Assembly: GCA_961205875.1 (NCBI GenBank)
Contig: OY540814.1
Location: forward strand, 11,576,993 to 11,640,992
Direction of reading: 5' to 3'
DNA length: 64,000 nucleotides
Source: Sialis fuliginosa
Taxonomy: Eukaryota > Arthropoda > Insecta > Megaloptera > Sialidae
The translations under genes were made by a program, and so were the position numbers. This document shows, in pieces, positions 23,511-35,147 of this stretch; the first letter of the stretch is position 1; every line of letters begins with the position of its first letter. Below the pieces are notes generated by a model. That model had not been told where the DNA came from. It worked only from the letters and a program-made list of their open reading frames with translations, and searched no databases.

Positions 23511-26239
23511 CTATTTCATCACTTTTCAGATCCTTTTAGAAATATGAAAAAAAAATGTTATAAAATACTTTATTTTAATTAAATCAATAGGTATATGTTT
23601 AAAAATAAAAAAAGATATGAAAAACATCATACATCAACTTAACCCAAGTCTAGAACTTTCAGTTCAACCCTGATTAATGTTTGCAATTGGTTGGATCGAT
23701 GATCTATGTATAATAATCTGGATCAAATCAACTATAAATAAGATAAAACTGACACAAGTCATTAACTGTTAGGAGCAGAACATTGGTTTGATTGATTAAT
23801 GATCGAGATACACTCGTGAGTATGTACGTATGTAAATCAGTCTCCCTACAACAATCAGTGGGTGGACTGTTCCATTCACTTTGTACCGGCAACTATTGGA
23901 TAGATATCAACAAAAAGTACGTATCTAAACCTATGTAATATTTATTATCTAATTTTATTGACATGCGTGTCCAACATAAACACGAAGTTTTAATTATTGC
24001 AATCAAAAAAAATTTATAGATTTATAATTGTACTATTATTTATAACTTTAAAGATTGCACAGTCGCTGATCAAAAGAAAAATGTTGATCGTATTTACTAT
24101 ATAATTTTATTGTTTATAACTTTTGCGAAAACATTTTTTTTCGCGATCGAAATTTGGGAAAATCTATAACAAAATCCACTTTACAGCTCAAAAAAAAACG
24201 ATTTTCGATGTTTAGTAGACAACTTGGAAAAATTCAACCTAAATCCAAAATTCAAGCAGAAAATACTACTAGGTCGCTTTTTTGGTACCTCATACATTTT
24301 TTGTGTGGTTGTGTAATAGTAAAAATATTCTTATAAAAAAAATCATATGCGACCGCGCGATAACTATTTCGAATACGGTTTCAGTGGTTATATAGTTTTG
24401 AATAACCTAAACTTATGTATTGATTTAAATGATTACTTTGTTACAATTCCACCGTAGAGAGCTCGTTAATGTAAGGTTAGATTTTATTTTGATGTTAATT
24501 TTATATTTATTATATAAAATACACATATTATATTAATATTAAATTCCATCGTAATGTACTACTTTAAAATCTAGCCTTGTCAATATACAGAAAATAATTA
24601 AACGTAATTTAATTATTATAGATAAATATAAAGATAAACTGCTAGTAATATATTGAAAAAAAATTAAGATTAAATTACGATAGTGTATTACTTTTACTCT
24701 TTTGTTCGAATTCTAAACAAGTTGCTCTAAAAATTTTACTAGTCATGATATTTACTTTTGTATGGTGTGTATAAAAACTTGACTAGGTATCTACAAAATA
24801 AGAATTGTTCTTAAAATCTATGTGAAATTATTTTTAGAACTAACCTTCATAACAATTATTAATAAAATACACTTTCTTAAATTTTATCAAATTGATCTTT
24901 ACTTAACAAGCATTCATTTCTGAAACTAAATATTTATTAAACGGAAATACATTATTTAAAATATTAGGCTCCTGATGAGTACTTCTTGTGAAATCTAAAC
25001 ACATGTCGAGTGACATTGTTTTCTTGTGGTTAGGGTGAATATATTTAGTTTAAGCGATGAAACATTAAAATTAAGTAATGTGCACCTACATTTTCGAAGA
25101 GAATCACTAAACGGAAAACTGTTATTTACTTGTTAAAAAAATATATTTTTAATAAATATTGTGTAAAATATATTAATCTATAATATACCTATTATGTTCT
25201 ATCCATTTTTCGGTATGATGAACCGTTTTCTAGATACAGAATATTTTTTTTTTAATGACAAGTTAATTAAAAGTATTACAATATTGAATAATTAATTGAA
25301 GAAGTTCAAGTTAGTATATTAAATGTAATTTTGTGTAAAAAGTAATTTCATTGTATATTAAACGTAAATAATAATATAATATTTTTATCACTTTGTAATA
25401 AAATGTTTTACGATCCAATAAAAACATGAGATAATATTTAATCGAATGCATTTCATAATATTCATCTTACAAGATATACACATCTGCAGATGCATTATTG
25501 ATGAAGCTATTCTTGATACAAATTTTAATTTAAATGTTACATTCTTTCAACTGGAATTGAAAATTGGATTCAATTAAACGCCTGTAGGTAGGTTTTAACA
25601 GGGACAGTCAGTGGAAAATTTGTAATATAATATCTTGTAATAATAATATCTTTTTCTTTTGACATGGCTCTGTCTATATAGAAAGTAGTTATTTTGATAT
25701 TTGAAAACGCAGTTTTGAGTTCGTTATTTTGAATTTCATAATTCTGATGTGATTTGCATTCAGCATTCTCAAAAATGCTAGTGTATCAAATTTTGTTCAA
25801 ATTCTTCAGTTTGTCAAAGTTATTTAAAAATGTATACAATATATGATTAATGTGATACATTGCCAATTTTGTCACTTTTTTGTGTACATATATAATCCTA
25901 TGCCAGTCAAGATGTAAAATTTTTTGTTATATTAATGTTATATACATGTGGTATTGACTCACTTATTTACAACTTCAGACCTGAAATAAAAGAGCATTGA
26001 AAAAATCGAAATAAATCTTCGACTAAAAAAAATTCGAGGAGACATTTCTTTAAAATATGATATTAATTAAAACTAATACCTACATTTTATGTATATTGAT
26101 AATACTTTTGTTATTTTTTCTATTATTTTAAACTTTAAAAGAGACATTCACCTAGCGTTTCTCTTAATATTGTTGATGCAAGGCTCTACACTTTGTATAT
26201 TTCTTATAAATTATAGTGACCTTTTTTTGCTCCACACTA
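23511..26239. other. AT-rich non-coding DNA
   Basis: A long stretch with no gene, RNA or confirmed repeat. Short frames (for example 24154-24336) lack any signature. Confidence 0.45.
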
Positions 26240-26566
26240 ATGTATTATAAACGAGCAAGCAAAATTTGCTAGCTAGCAATCACTTCCAAATGAGGTTTCG
26301 AACCTATCTGACAGTCCTCTTACAGTTTCATGAAGTGTTTGACAATTTTCGCGCACGCGTGGTAAATAAACACCAACGGCATTAAAACAGTGGCGATATT
26401 ATGAAAATTATTTCGTACGGTCAGAGTCACCAACTGTGTTACAACAAGTTGAAGTATCACTGCTCTAAATTCCATAACTAATCCATAGATACTATCACAC
26501 AATTAATACCCCATTTTAAAGTGCTTGCTAGCTAGCAAATTTGCTAGGTCCTTTATAACACCGGAC
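26240..26566. mobile_element. Inverted-repeat element (GCTAGCTAGCA), about 325 bp
   Basis: Left sequence AATTTGCTAGCTAGCAATCA near 26267 is paired with the reverse of AGTGCTTGCTAGCTAGCAAA near 26521. The pairing extends to TTATAAA on the outside, giving an arm of about 40 bp. The interior includes a lower-AT segment with TTCGCGCACGCGTGG. Target duplication unclear. Confidence 0.65.
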
Positions 26567-26814
26567 ATTACACTATTTATATTTTTCTTTCTACTTGAAA
26601 TTTTTCAACTACACAGATTAGCTTTTAAAACTGCAGTTTTCATTTTTGGAACTGCAGAAACAAGCTACAACTACACACTAAAATAACCCCTGTACTATAC
26701 TTTTTACAACATTTTGGAATTTACTATCAATATTCTATTATATAAGTAAGGAACATATAAAATATATATATACATACTGTTGTTATTAATCATTTATCAC
26801 AATATTATTTTTCT

Positions 26815-27030
26815 TACAGGTCAGTCCGACCCTGATTAAACGCCCGTAGGTTTGAAATTATTACCGACAAGATCGGCAGCAACAACCGAGCAAAACCTTC
26901 AATCCACCGCGCCATTAATAATTTAACACTTCTTGTGTCAAATATAAATAACACGCGAGCAAGCCATTCTTCAATTAAGTTATAATTTAATTCATTAATT
27001 ACAAAAGACCACAAATAAACAGCGCCGCGA
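26815..27030. promoter_or_regulatory. Island rich in TAAT cores; strong acceptor-like site
   Basis: On the plus strand ATTTTTCTTACAG at its left edge is a very good splice-acceptor consensus, but all three frames after it stop within about ten codons. The island contains GCGCCATTAATAATT, TCAATTAAGTTATAATTT and TCATTAATTAC, several homeodomain-type cores next to lower-AT DNA (CGACAAGATCGGCAGC). A minus-strand 66-codon frame covers it without a recognisable domain. Enhancer or non-coding exon are both possible. Confidence 0.3.
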
Positions 27031-27120
27031 TTTCATGCGTATGGACTACAAGTTCAAACAAAACAATCACTCTCTATCTGGGGTGTTCGGATTTTGTGGG
27101 CGAAAAATGCTTCAACTACA

Positions 27121-27295
27121 TTAACACTAATATTATTATAAATGCGAAAGTAACTCTGTCTGTCTGTCTGTTTGTTACCTTTTCACGGCTAAACCACTGA
27201 ATCGATCTTGATGAAATTTGGCAGGAAGATATCTTGCATCCTGAAGAAGGTCATAGTATATATTCCAGGCGAACGAAAACGCAGGTAACAACTAA
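27121..27295 (+). mobile_element. Helitron-like non-autonomous element
   Basis: ACTAATATTATTATAAATGC, then the repeated TCTG block, CTTTTCACGGCTAAACCACT, TTGATGAAATTTGGCAGG, ending GCAGGTAACAACTAA. The 3' CTAA fits the Helitron CTRR rule. Insect genomes hold many elements of this layout. A relative is at 58092-58326. Confidence 0.55.
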
Positions 27296-27299
27296 TATT

Positions 27300-27830
27300 A
27301 ACTTCCCAACAAGAAGTTATTGTAATCGATCCGAAAATCAGAATCAAAAATGTCATCATATTTTTATGTTTCAAGGTCACTATAGTATATTTACACTATT
27401 TTCTGAAAGATGTTTGTGTGTGTGTGTATGTACATACGTGCGTGTCATTTTTTACGAAATCTCACAAATAAAAAATGCTATTGACTTCGTTTGGGTGCCA
27501 ATCGAAGCGGCTTAACGTGAATATGATCTGAAAGAAAGGATTTTTTGAAATTCAACGGGGGTAAAAAGAAGTGTAAAAGTTTGTGTGGGTTAAAATAATT
27601 TTTGGGTCGAATTTAGTTGAAACTTAGCATGAATAAATATTCTACAGTACAAATAATGAAACATGTATTTCAGTATTACCATTGGAAAGGTGAAAACCAC
27701 CCTCAAAATTGGAAACAAACGCACTTAAATTCAATGATTCAAATTGTCATAATAGTTATTCTAAAAATGTGTATTATATTATTGATATTAGGAATAAAAG
27801 AAAACTAATACATGATTTTTATTTCTGACA
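27300..27830 (+). repeat. AAGAAGTTATTG repeat with LINE-like tail
   Basis: It starts ACTTCCCAACAAGAAG and shares TCCGAAAATCAGAATC and TTTCAAGGTCACTATAG with 16990-17125. It then has a TG-rich run and an RTE-like tail with GGTGAAAACCACCCTCAAA. The frame at 27234-27515 runs across two different repeats and is not a gene. Confidence 0.5.
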
Positions 27831-28129
27831 AATTCCATTAAATTTTTTTATATACATATTCAAAAAATTATTCACATAAACTATATGGCAACAATAATAA
27901 ATAATCAATATTTAAGTATTTATAGTCATATCAAGCTGGTTGTATGGACCTCAAAGGTCGAACCATATTTATAATATTTCAATGGTTCGTTTAGCTTTAA
28001 ACCAATAATACAAAATGGAACAACCTGTATGTTAATTAAATCATTTACATTTTTTAAAGTCCTTCAACATTTATTATGTATAATAATTCATGTTATTATA
28101 GAATCAATTCACTTGGGATTCTGAGCAAC

Positions 28130-28420
28130 TCATATCAAACACATATGTATAACATGTTCAGAAGACGCAGTGTACCACACCTCCGCACTGTTGTACCGAC
28201 ATCGACAACAAAACAAAAAAAAAGCATATAGAGAAGTTTGCATGTGATCAACGGTGATTATCTTCGAGGATCACGCGACGGTGCAGTCATAGCCGCCGCT
28301 TCAGTGACAACACCCGTCCACAGCCAACGCGGACAATAAACAAATAACAATGGCCTACTTATTGTTGTTAGACACACGCTCTTCGATGTACATTAGCATG
28401 TGACAGTTGTTTCACGGGTA
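28130..28420. other. Low-AT island, possible regulatory DNA
   Basis: Contains GTGATTATCTTCGAGGATCA, CAGTCATAGCCGCCGCTTC and GGACAATAAACAAATAAC followed by AATGG, a fork-head/SOX-type motif pair. There are no repeats or usable frames. It appears only once in the window. Confidence 0.3.
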
Positions 28421-28542
28421 GAGTGCAATTTTTCACATCATTAAAAGTAATTATTTTTAGAAAAACTTTTTTAAATATCAAATTTAAGTCACATTTTGTA
28501 GGTTTGTATTTATTTCAATATTAGAGGTTTTATGAACCTTAA

Positions 28543-29347
28543 GGGGTTACATCTAATTTATTAATTAATTTTTGACAATTTTTTATTGGCTTAAATGATG
28601 TAAGAATAAACATCTTAAAAATGATATTCAAAAGGAATGATAAGCAAAAACATTTTTTTTAACTTTTAGAGCTCACTTTCAAAAATTTCTCTGAACGAAC
28701 GAAACAACCTAGATGGTGAAAGTGGTGAAAATTGAGTGATAATGAGTATATGATAATGTAAAGAAGTATCGTAATTCGGTCTCAAGGCACAAAAGAAGCA
28801 AAATAAGCAATCAAAAACCGCCAAACCGATATAGCCTCGAAAAAAAGTCGGAACTAATGTCATGTAGTAGAACAGTTTTTAAACTATATCTTCATTTTTA
28901 TCAAAACTGTGTTTTTAAAAACTGTGGAAAACGTATCTTGGCTATTTCCATCCGATCGAGTTGAAGTTTTAATTGCAACTTCTTAAATAAATTTTACATA
29001 GAAATATACACGATTATTACGATTGGTTAACAATTACGGTTTTTATAAACAATTTAAGTGATTTTTTGTTCAAAGTGATACAAATTTGCTAAAATCGATA
29101 TTTTTTAATAATCGTGTGTACTTCGATGGAAAAACTCATGTAAATAACGAGATTGTTCTTTGTTTTGGATGTTGATCCATGGAAGTTCTGTTTTCTGCAG
29201 TGGAGCACATAACAAAAAAGATGCACTCAGTGTTACAATGCTAAAATCACCATTTAGTTTTATATTTCATTTAAAAGAATTTCATTTTTTATTATTCCAA
29301 AAAAATTCCTAAAAAAGTATCATTTTCCGAAGTGGCGATTATATTCC
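28543..29347 (-). mobile_element. TTAA element, full-length copy
   Basis: TTAA at 28539-28542 and 29348-29351 flanks GGGGTTACATCTAAT on the left and the diverged end CACTTCGGAAAA (reversed) on the right. At about 805 bp it is the most complete copy, reversed relative to 17140 and 32479. Landmarks: GGCTATTTCCATC at 28943 and CCATGGAAGTTCTG at 29178. There is no intact frame, and the 65-codon frame at 28666 is shared only as a remnant. Confidence 0.8.
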
Positions 29348-29351
29348 TTAA

Positions 29352-29903
29352 AGGTTCGTTTTTTTCTACCAAAACATTTTAGATTTTTGATATCCCATAT
29401 TTTTGACTCTAACAATAAGTTAATAACAAAAATTCAGATAGATATGTATATTAAAATTTACATTAAATAAACATGTTAATGAATTAACAATGAAATAATA
29501 TAGATAGATTATCATAAAATAAAAATTAATAGTATCCAATAAATAAGTAATATAATAAATTATCTGACCACATTCTAAAAATAAAAACTGTTCAGTGTTT
29601 CTTTTATTAAAATTTCTTATCTTAGAATTTATAGATAACAATAAAACAGTCATGACAGTTCATAATTTTTAATAGCAATTATTTACTAATATATTGTATA
29701 ACTCCTACATAACAATATTAAAATTGACATAAAATAATATTAATTCGTCATAAAATACATTATTGTAAAGGTACCCACGCTTTCAAAAAATTGTATTTTA
29801 TTAAACAGTGAATCTAAAAATGTTATGTTTATTATAAAATTATAACATAACATATCGTTATATGTATAAAGGTTATATTTTTTTACATGTATACTGTATA
29901 TAT
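29352..29903. other. AT-rich non-coding DNA
   Basis: Nothing recognisable between the TTAA element and the giant inverted repeat. Two minus-strand frames of 71-77 codons have no signature. Confidence 0.5.
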
Positions 29904-31289
29904 TAGGGTGGTCGTTATTTCCCAAACTGCTCGGATCCTCACTCCTACCCCCCAAAAAGTTAGTTTAGGACTATAAAAGAAGAAACCCGTCGCTAAAACT
30001 CCCAACAGTAGTCGCTAAACCCTGCCCGTTTTCAAAAAACCGTTTTTTCGCATTATTACGATGTTATATTCGATAATGCGTGATAAGGACGTTATAAAAT
30101 TTTCCTAAAATTTTGTGGACAATTATATTTGTAGTATATTGAAGAAACTTTGTTCCTCTATCGTTTAAGATGCTTAAAAAAAATTTTTAACATAAATATA
30201 ACGTTCCAAATCTGGAAAAAAGCGAAAAATTAACCTTTTTTTGAGCTTTTTTGGAATTTTGAGAAATTGTCGAATTGTATTGGCCTAAACAAATGTTACT
30301 ACATTAAAGTAGACTTTAAGACCTTTAATTTCTTTTTTTAAAGATGTCTCTAAGTGATTTAGGTGTCGAGATATAATTGTTTAAATATAAAAAAAAATTT
30401 AAAAACGTAATCTTTTAACAACGAACTTACACTCATCCAAACAATTAAAGGAACAAGAATTTAAACATTTTTTTTGGGTGTTTTTTGAAGTGCTGTATCT
30501 TTGTGAAAAATGGCCGTATCGAAATAAAACAAAAAGCATTTTAAAGCTTCAAGTTTCTAGTTTTGAGATTTTTTAGCATAATTTTTTTGAGTTACGGTTA
30601 TCGCGCAATCAAAAGAAATAGTGGGACAAAAAAATTTTAAGGGTCCGCGGGCTCGGGAATTTTTTTTTCAGTTAAACCAATGCATTGGTCAGTTAACTTG
30701 CTTATTCAGCTTTAATTAGTTTGTTTTTTTTGGTCTCTATCAATTTTTTTTGCCGAGATATCTGATTTTCGTTGTTAAAAGATTACGTTTTTAAATTTTT
30801 TTTTATATTTAAACAATTATATCTCGGCACCTAAATCACTTAGAGACATCTTTAAAAAAAGAAATTAAAGGTCTTAAAGTCTACTTTAATGTAGTAACAT
30901 TTGTTTAGGCCAATACAATTCGACAATTTCTCAAAATTCCAAAAAAGCTCAAAAAAAGGTTAATTTTTCGCTTTTTTCCGGATTTGGAACGTTATATTTA
31001 TGTTAAAAATTTTTTTTAAGCATCTTAAACGATAGAGGAACAAAGTTTCTTCAATATACTATAAATATAATTGTCCACAAAATTTTAGGAAAATTTTATA
31101 ACGTCCTTATCACGCATTATCGAATATAACATCGTAATAATGCGAAAAAACGGTTTTTTGAAAACGGGCAGGGTTTAGCGACTACTGTTGGGAGTTTTAG
31201 CGACGGGTTTCTTCTTTTATAGTCCTAAACTAACTTTTTGGGGGGTAGGAGTGAGGATCCGAGCAGTTTGGGAAATAACGACCACCCTA
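29904..31289. mobile_element. Foldback element with 522-bp arms
   Basis: The left arm (29904-30425) and right arm (30768-31289) are inverted copies. By reading I found only three mismatches (near 30132, 30217 and 30369). The ends are TAGGGTGGTCGTTATTTCCC and its reverse complement, giving GGGTGG termini with TA at both ends. The 342-bp centre is non-coding. A TA duplication fits Tc1/mariner-like insertion, but 522-bp arms are long for that group. Near-identical arms mean recent insertion or arm-to-arm conversion. If transcribed through, it would form a very long perfect hairpin. Confidence 0.9.
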
Positions 31290-31489
31290 GTATATATAAT
31301 ATATTATATAGGTATAATATAATTCTAAGCATACTTATAAGAATTAGTTTAAAAAAATCATTTAATATAAATATTTACAGTGTGACAATAAAATAAAATT
31401 TAAAAATAATAAAACCTTTGATTTAAAAAATGTTTAATCGATCAAAAGAAATAAAAATTATTTTATTTTCTTAATAATCATGTTCTTAC

Positions 31490-31511
31490 ATAAGGTACTG
31501 GCACCAGTCTT
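31490..31511 (-). repeat. 22-nt uninterrupted match to the 36-kb insertion site
   Basis: On the minus strand this reads AAGACTGGTGCCAG followed by TACCTTAT. It is exactly the sequence obtained when the 36074-36487 foldback and one copy of its duplication are removed. It shows the unoccupied form of that target. Confidence 0.7.
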
Positions 31512-31970
31512 AGCCGCTTTAAGAGCAAGGTATATTGTTTTTTGGGATTGATTGGCCTAATTTTTGTAATTCTCATGAACTCATGTTACTTATAAAACAA
31601 GTATCTCTTTATTTATAAATTTTTAAAGTTTGTGTTTTAAATTATAGCCTTTTATTTTGTTTGTTTTTTATCCAATAATTGATAAAGTAAAACCAGTAAT
31701 GGACACCCAGTGATGGACACTTGCTAATAATTACAAAATGATAAGTACAACGACACAATAGATATAAAATAAAAAACCGTAAAAATTGAAACAATGTAAA
31801 TCAGATGCTGTGATAATATACTTATTAATAACACTAATAATTAGTTTAAATTTCCACCATTTTAACACCCATTGACCAATTGTCATCAAATTAAGCTGTT
31901 TTACAGTTAAGTGTCTATAGATTATGATTCAGTAATGACAGTAATCAAATATCAACAAATTTAGTACAGG

Positions 31971-32035
31971 AGTCCAACACTGGGGTGCGATCCAATACTG
32001 ATGTTAGTACCTGTCTTCAGTACCAACATTAGCCA
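31971..32035 (+). repeat. GAGTCCAA(C/T)ACTGGGG repeat
   Basis: GAGTCCAACACTGGGGTGCG is shared with 36038-36057 (GAGTCCAATACTGGGGTATG), followed in both by GATC and an ACTG(A/G)TG motif. Extent and family unknown. Confidence 0.55.
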
Positions 32036-32186
32036 ATAAATAAAAGTGGTTTTAATTAAAATGATTAACAAAACGAATGGTATATATTTAGTGACGTATA
32101 ACATTTTCAAATGCGCTGGTATTATAGAACGAGATGTCCTCTCGATACGGAGGCTGTTTGTACCACAACACACAGTTGGTGATTTA

Positions 32187-32302
32187 TATAAAAGCTGGCT
32201 GCCGGACGCGGTATCATTCCGAACACGTCCGCCACCGGTCCGCGCAACCGTAAATCTGTGTACACTCGGGAGCCACTGACCGCTCTCTAACGTCCACAAA
32301 AG
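32187..32302 (+). promoter_or_regulatory. Candidate core promoter and non-coding first exon
   Basis: TATAAAA (32187-32193) lies in a low-AT island and is followed by TCATTC (32214-32219), which matches the arthropod initiator TCAKTY. With the A at 32216 as +1, the TATA T is at -29, the expected distance. No consensus DPE at +28 is seen (CGCAAC). The presumed transcript starts CGAACACGTCCGCCACC after the initiator, has no ATG, and meets a possible donor AAAA|GTAAAAG at 32302. Two frames overlap it (32046-32279 plus, 31961-32314 minus), neither recognised. No downstream coding exon is visible. Confidence 0.5.
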
Positions 32303-32478
32303 TAAAAGTGCCATCTGAAAAATATCTTAAACAATATAACTTATTTGTTTTATAGATATTGATCTGTAATATTATTTATTTAGATCGATTTTTTTTTAAT
32401 GCATAGAAATAAGTCTTGCAGTAGGTATTCGGTACCTCAAGAAGCCAAGACCAACAGTGTCGTCTTAAAAATGATTAA

Positions 32479-33310
32479 GGGGTTACATTTAATCATCACT
32501 TCGGAAAATAAGATTTTTTAGGAATTTTTTTAGAATAGTTTAAAAAAGCAATCAAATGAAATTTGGAGAGTTTATTCTGCATGTCTCAAAACATAAAAAA
32601 TTAAATTTAATGAAATTTAAAACAAAATAGTGACTTTAGCGTTGCTACACGAGTACATCTTTTTTCTTATGTGCTCCATTGCGGAAAACAGAACTTCCAT
32701 GGATCAACATCCAGAACAAAAAAAAAGTTTTTTCATCGAAGTACACACGATTATTAAAAAATATTAATTTTGCAAATGTATCACTTTGAACAAAAAATAA
32801 CGTTTTTGACGAAAAAACGGCCTTAAATTGTTTATAAAAACCGTAATTGTTAACCAATCGTAAAAATCATGTGTACTTCGATGTAAAACCTAACTAAGAC
32901 GTTGCAGTTAAAATGTCAAGTCAATCGGATGGAAAATAGCCAAGATACGTTTCCCGCAGTTTTTAAAAACGTATTTTCTATAAAAATAACTTTAAAGTTT
33001 GAAAACTCATTTACTACATGCAAACGACAATGTTGGTTTCAACTTTTTTTCGAGACTATGTCGGTTTTACGCTTTTGGGTTGCTTATTTTGCTTCTTTTT
33101 TGACTTGAGACCGAAATATGTGCCCTTTTACATTACCATTTCCTCATTATCACTCATTTTTCACCACTTCCACCATCTAGGCTGTTTCGTTCGTTCAGAG
33201 ACACTTTGAAAAGTGAGCTCTAAAAATATATATTTATTTATAATTCCTTTTGAATATCATTTTGAAGGTGTTTATACATCATTTAAGACAAAAAAAAATG
33301 TCAAAAATTT
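32479..33310 (+). mobile_element. TTAA element, copy with degraded right end
   Basis: TTAA (32475-32478) precedes GGGGTTACATTTAATCATCA, and the body is co-linear with the reverse of 28543-29347 (TTCCATGGATCAAC, GATGGAAAATAGCCAAGATA). The right end reaches GTCAAAAATTTATTAA but its terminal GGGGTTACATC is gone. Three short frames in it are relics. Confidence 0.75.
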
Positions 33311-34342
33311 ATTAATAATTTTATATTAATTAATTTTATATTTATTATTAAATTTATAACAACAAGGTTTTATTTTGTGATAATTTAAACTAATTTCATT
33401 TCTTTACCGTGTAAAGTGCTAAATATTATATGCAACTAAAGGAAAGGAAAGGGTAGTAACGTAGTATAGAATAGACTAATAACAATTTCCATTATATCTT
33501 TATCTTTTTCCATATAATTATGTATACCTACAATCGTATTTATACATATATATTCTTACATATGTTTTTGTTTTCATCTATGATCTCGTCCACCAATACT
33601 CCAAAAATAAATAATTTAAATAAAAAAATGCTTATTAAATACAATAGGATTTAGATTTACGCGGTGCAATTTTCATGCAAATTCAGGGATTCCTCTATTC
33701 GATTAGTGGGGTATCTGATGAAAGCTGACAATTCAAGGAAGGTAAACGTTTTGATATTAATAAAATCTTCGTTTAACAAGATTTTGCACTAGTTCACAAA
33801 CGATACCGAATTGTATTTTCAGATAGTGACGATAATTCTGATAAAAAAATATAAAACAATATTCCTACTTTTCAATTAGAACATATACGGGAAAATATTT
33901 TGTATAATATCTACATATTATTGTCTTACAATTAGATATAAATAAATTAAACACGTTATTATTTAATTGTATTAAAATGATAAAACTTGATTCAATTATA
34001 CATAAGTATAAGTAATGTAAGTGATAAAGTAAAGATTGCATGTGCATATAAATGTACATTGTACATACATACGTTGAATTAATTATTACATTTCTTCACT
34101 TGAAAAAAAATAATTACTTTGTTGCTATAATGATCTACAAATTAATAATCACATTGTATAATATCCATATAAGTTTTGTGTATACGGTTTGTTTCATCAC
34201 GACATTATAATATAAATCAAACCACCCTTGTTATATGAAACCTATCTTTAGATTATGAAATATTACATTTCACGCATTATACCTCCGCAGAAGTGTAGAA
34301 TACACTTCAACTTTTTAATAACAACATATACATACCATATAT
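33311..34342. other. AT-rich non-coding DNA
   Basis: No gene or element border is seen. Confidence 0.45.
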
Positions 34343-34420
34343 CAGTGGCGTAGCGTGACTTGGGATATAGGGTGTGCTATTATCATAGACGTAAAGAAGA
34401 GAGGATCGGACTTTATATAT
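34343..34420 (+). mobile_element. hAT-like end (CAGTGGCGTAGCGTG)
   Basis: CAGTGGCGTAGCGTGACTTG followed by GGG-containing sequence is a typical hAT left end. No right end or duplication was identified. Confidence 0.45.
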
Positions 34421-34719
34421 TTTTAATATATTTATATATAAAAACTAAAAACCTGTTTTGCCGACCATCATAACAGAAATCTGTATTATCTACACGAGTA
34501 AACTTAGCCGCTATAAGATATATGCACACTTAACCTAACCTTACTTCATCCTGTTAAATTTTCTTCATTGCATGATACGCGCGTATTTCGTTGCATACTA
34601 AAATTTCACCTTCAACGCGCTTAAAGAAGTATAACTTCAATCATTTGGTCCTTTTGACTTTAACTAGAAACTATACATAATGCATGTGTATTTATTTAAT
34701 ACCAATTGACTTTATAATC

Positions 34720-34870
34720 ACTCGATCTCACAGAATGGCGCACGACGTAGGTGCGTGGAGAAAAAGAACTATTTCCTGCAATTAGAGCACCACACACATG
34801 GGTCCGATCGCGTGGTGAATCCTGCCGTCCGTAATCAGTGGTTGCAGGTACTCGGTAATTATTTTAAACG
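34720..34870. other. Low-AT island
   Basis: Contains GCGCACGACGTAGGTGCGTG, CCGATCGCGTGGTGAATCC and GGTTGCAGGTACTCGGTAA. No repeat relation in the window. Possible conserved non-coding DNA. Confidence 0.25.
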
Positions 34871-35147
34871 GAATATTCCTGTCTGTTCGCCACATAATAT
34901 TACATGCATATGTGTCCAATTGATATAGAAAAAGCACAGAGTACAGTAAGCCTTTTATATTGGAATATTTGATTACCTCACTGTAATTTGCTCTCTTTAT
35001 ATTTATAATATCTTACCGTTATCAGAGAATTAAAAACACTGAGTATTCGCCTGTATTAACATCAAAATAGAGGTATTATTAATTAGTCACAAAAATTTAG
35101 ATTGAAAACTATAACCTTATTTTAATCGTAAAAACCTTATATTGGTG

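Noticed and set aside
28750..28775. A 15-nt core match to miR-1 (AATGTAAAGAAGTAT)
   Set aside because: It lies inside the TTAA element. The other copies have a different sequence at that place (for example GTAATGTAAAAGGGC, reversed, near 33130), and there is no precursor hairpin. Chance mutation of a repeat explains it.
31961..32314. A 117-codon minus-strand frame starting MALLLLW, signal-peptide-like
   Set aside because: Apart from the first residues it has no secretory or domain features. It runs through the candidate promoter and then into a repeat (31971-32035), which explains its length.
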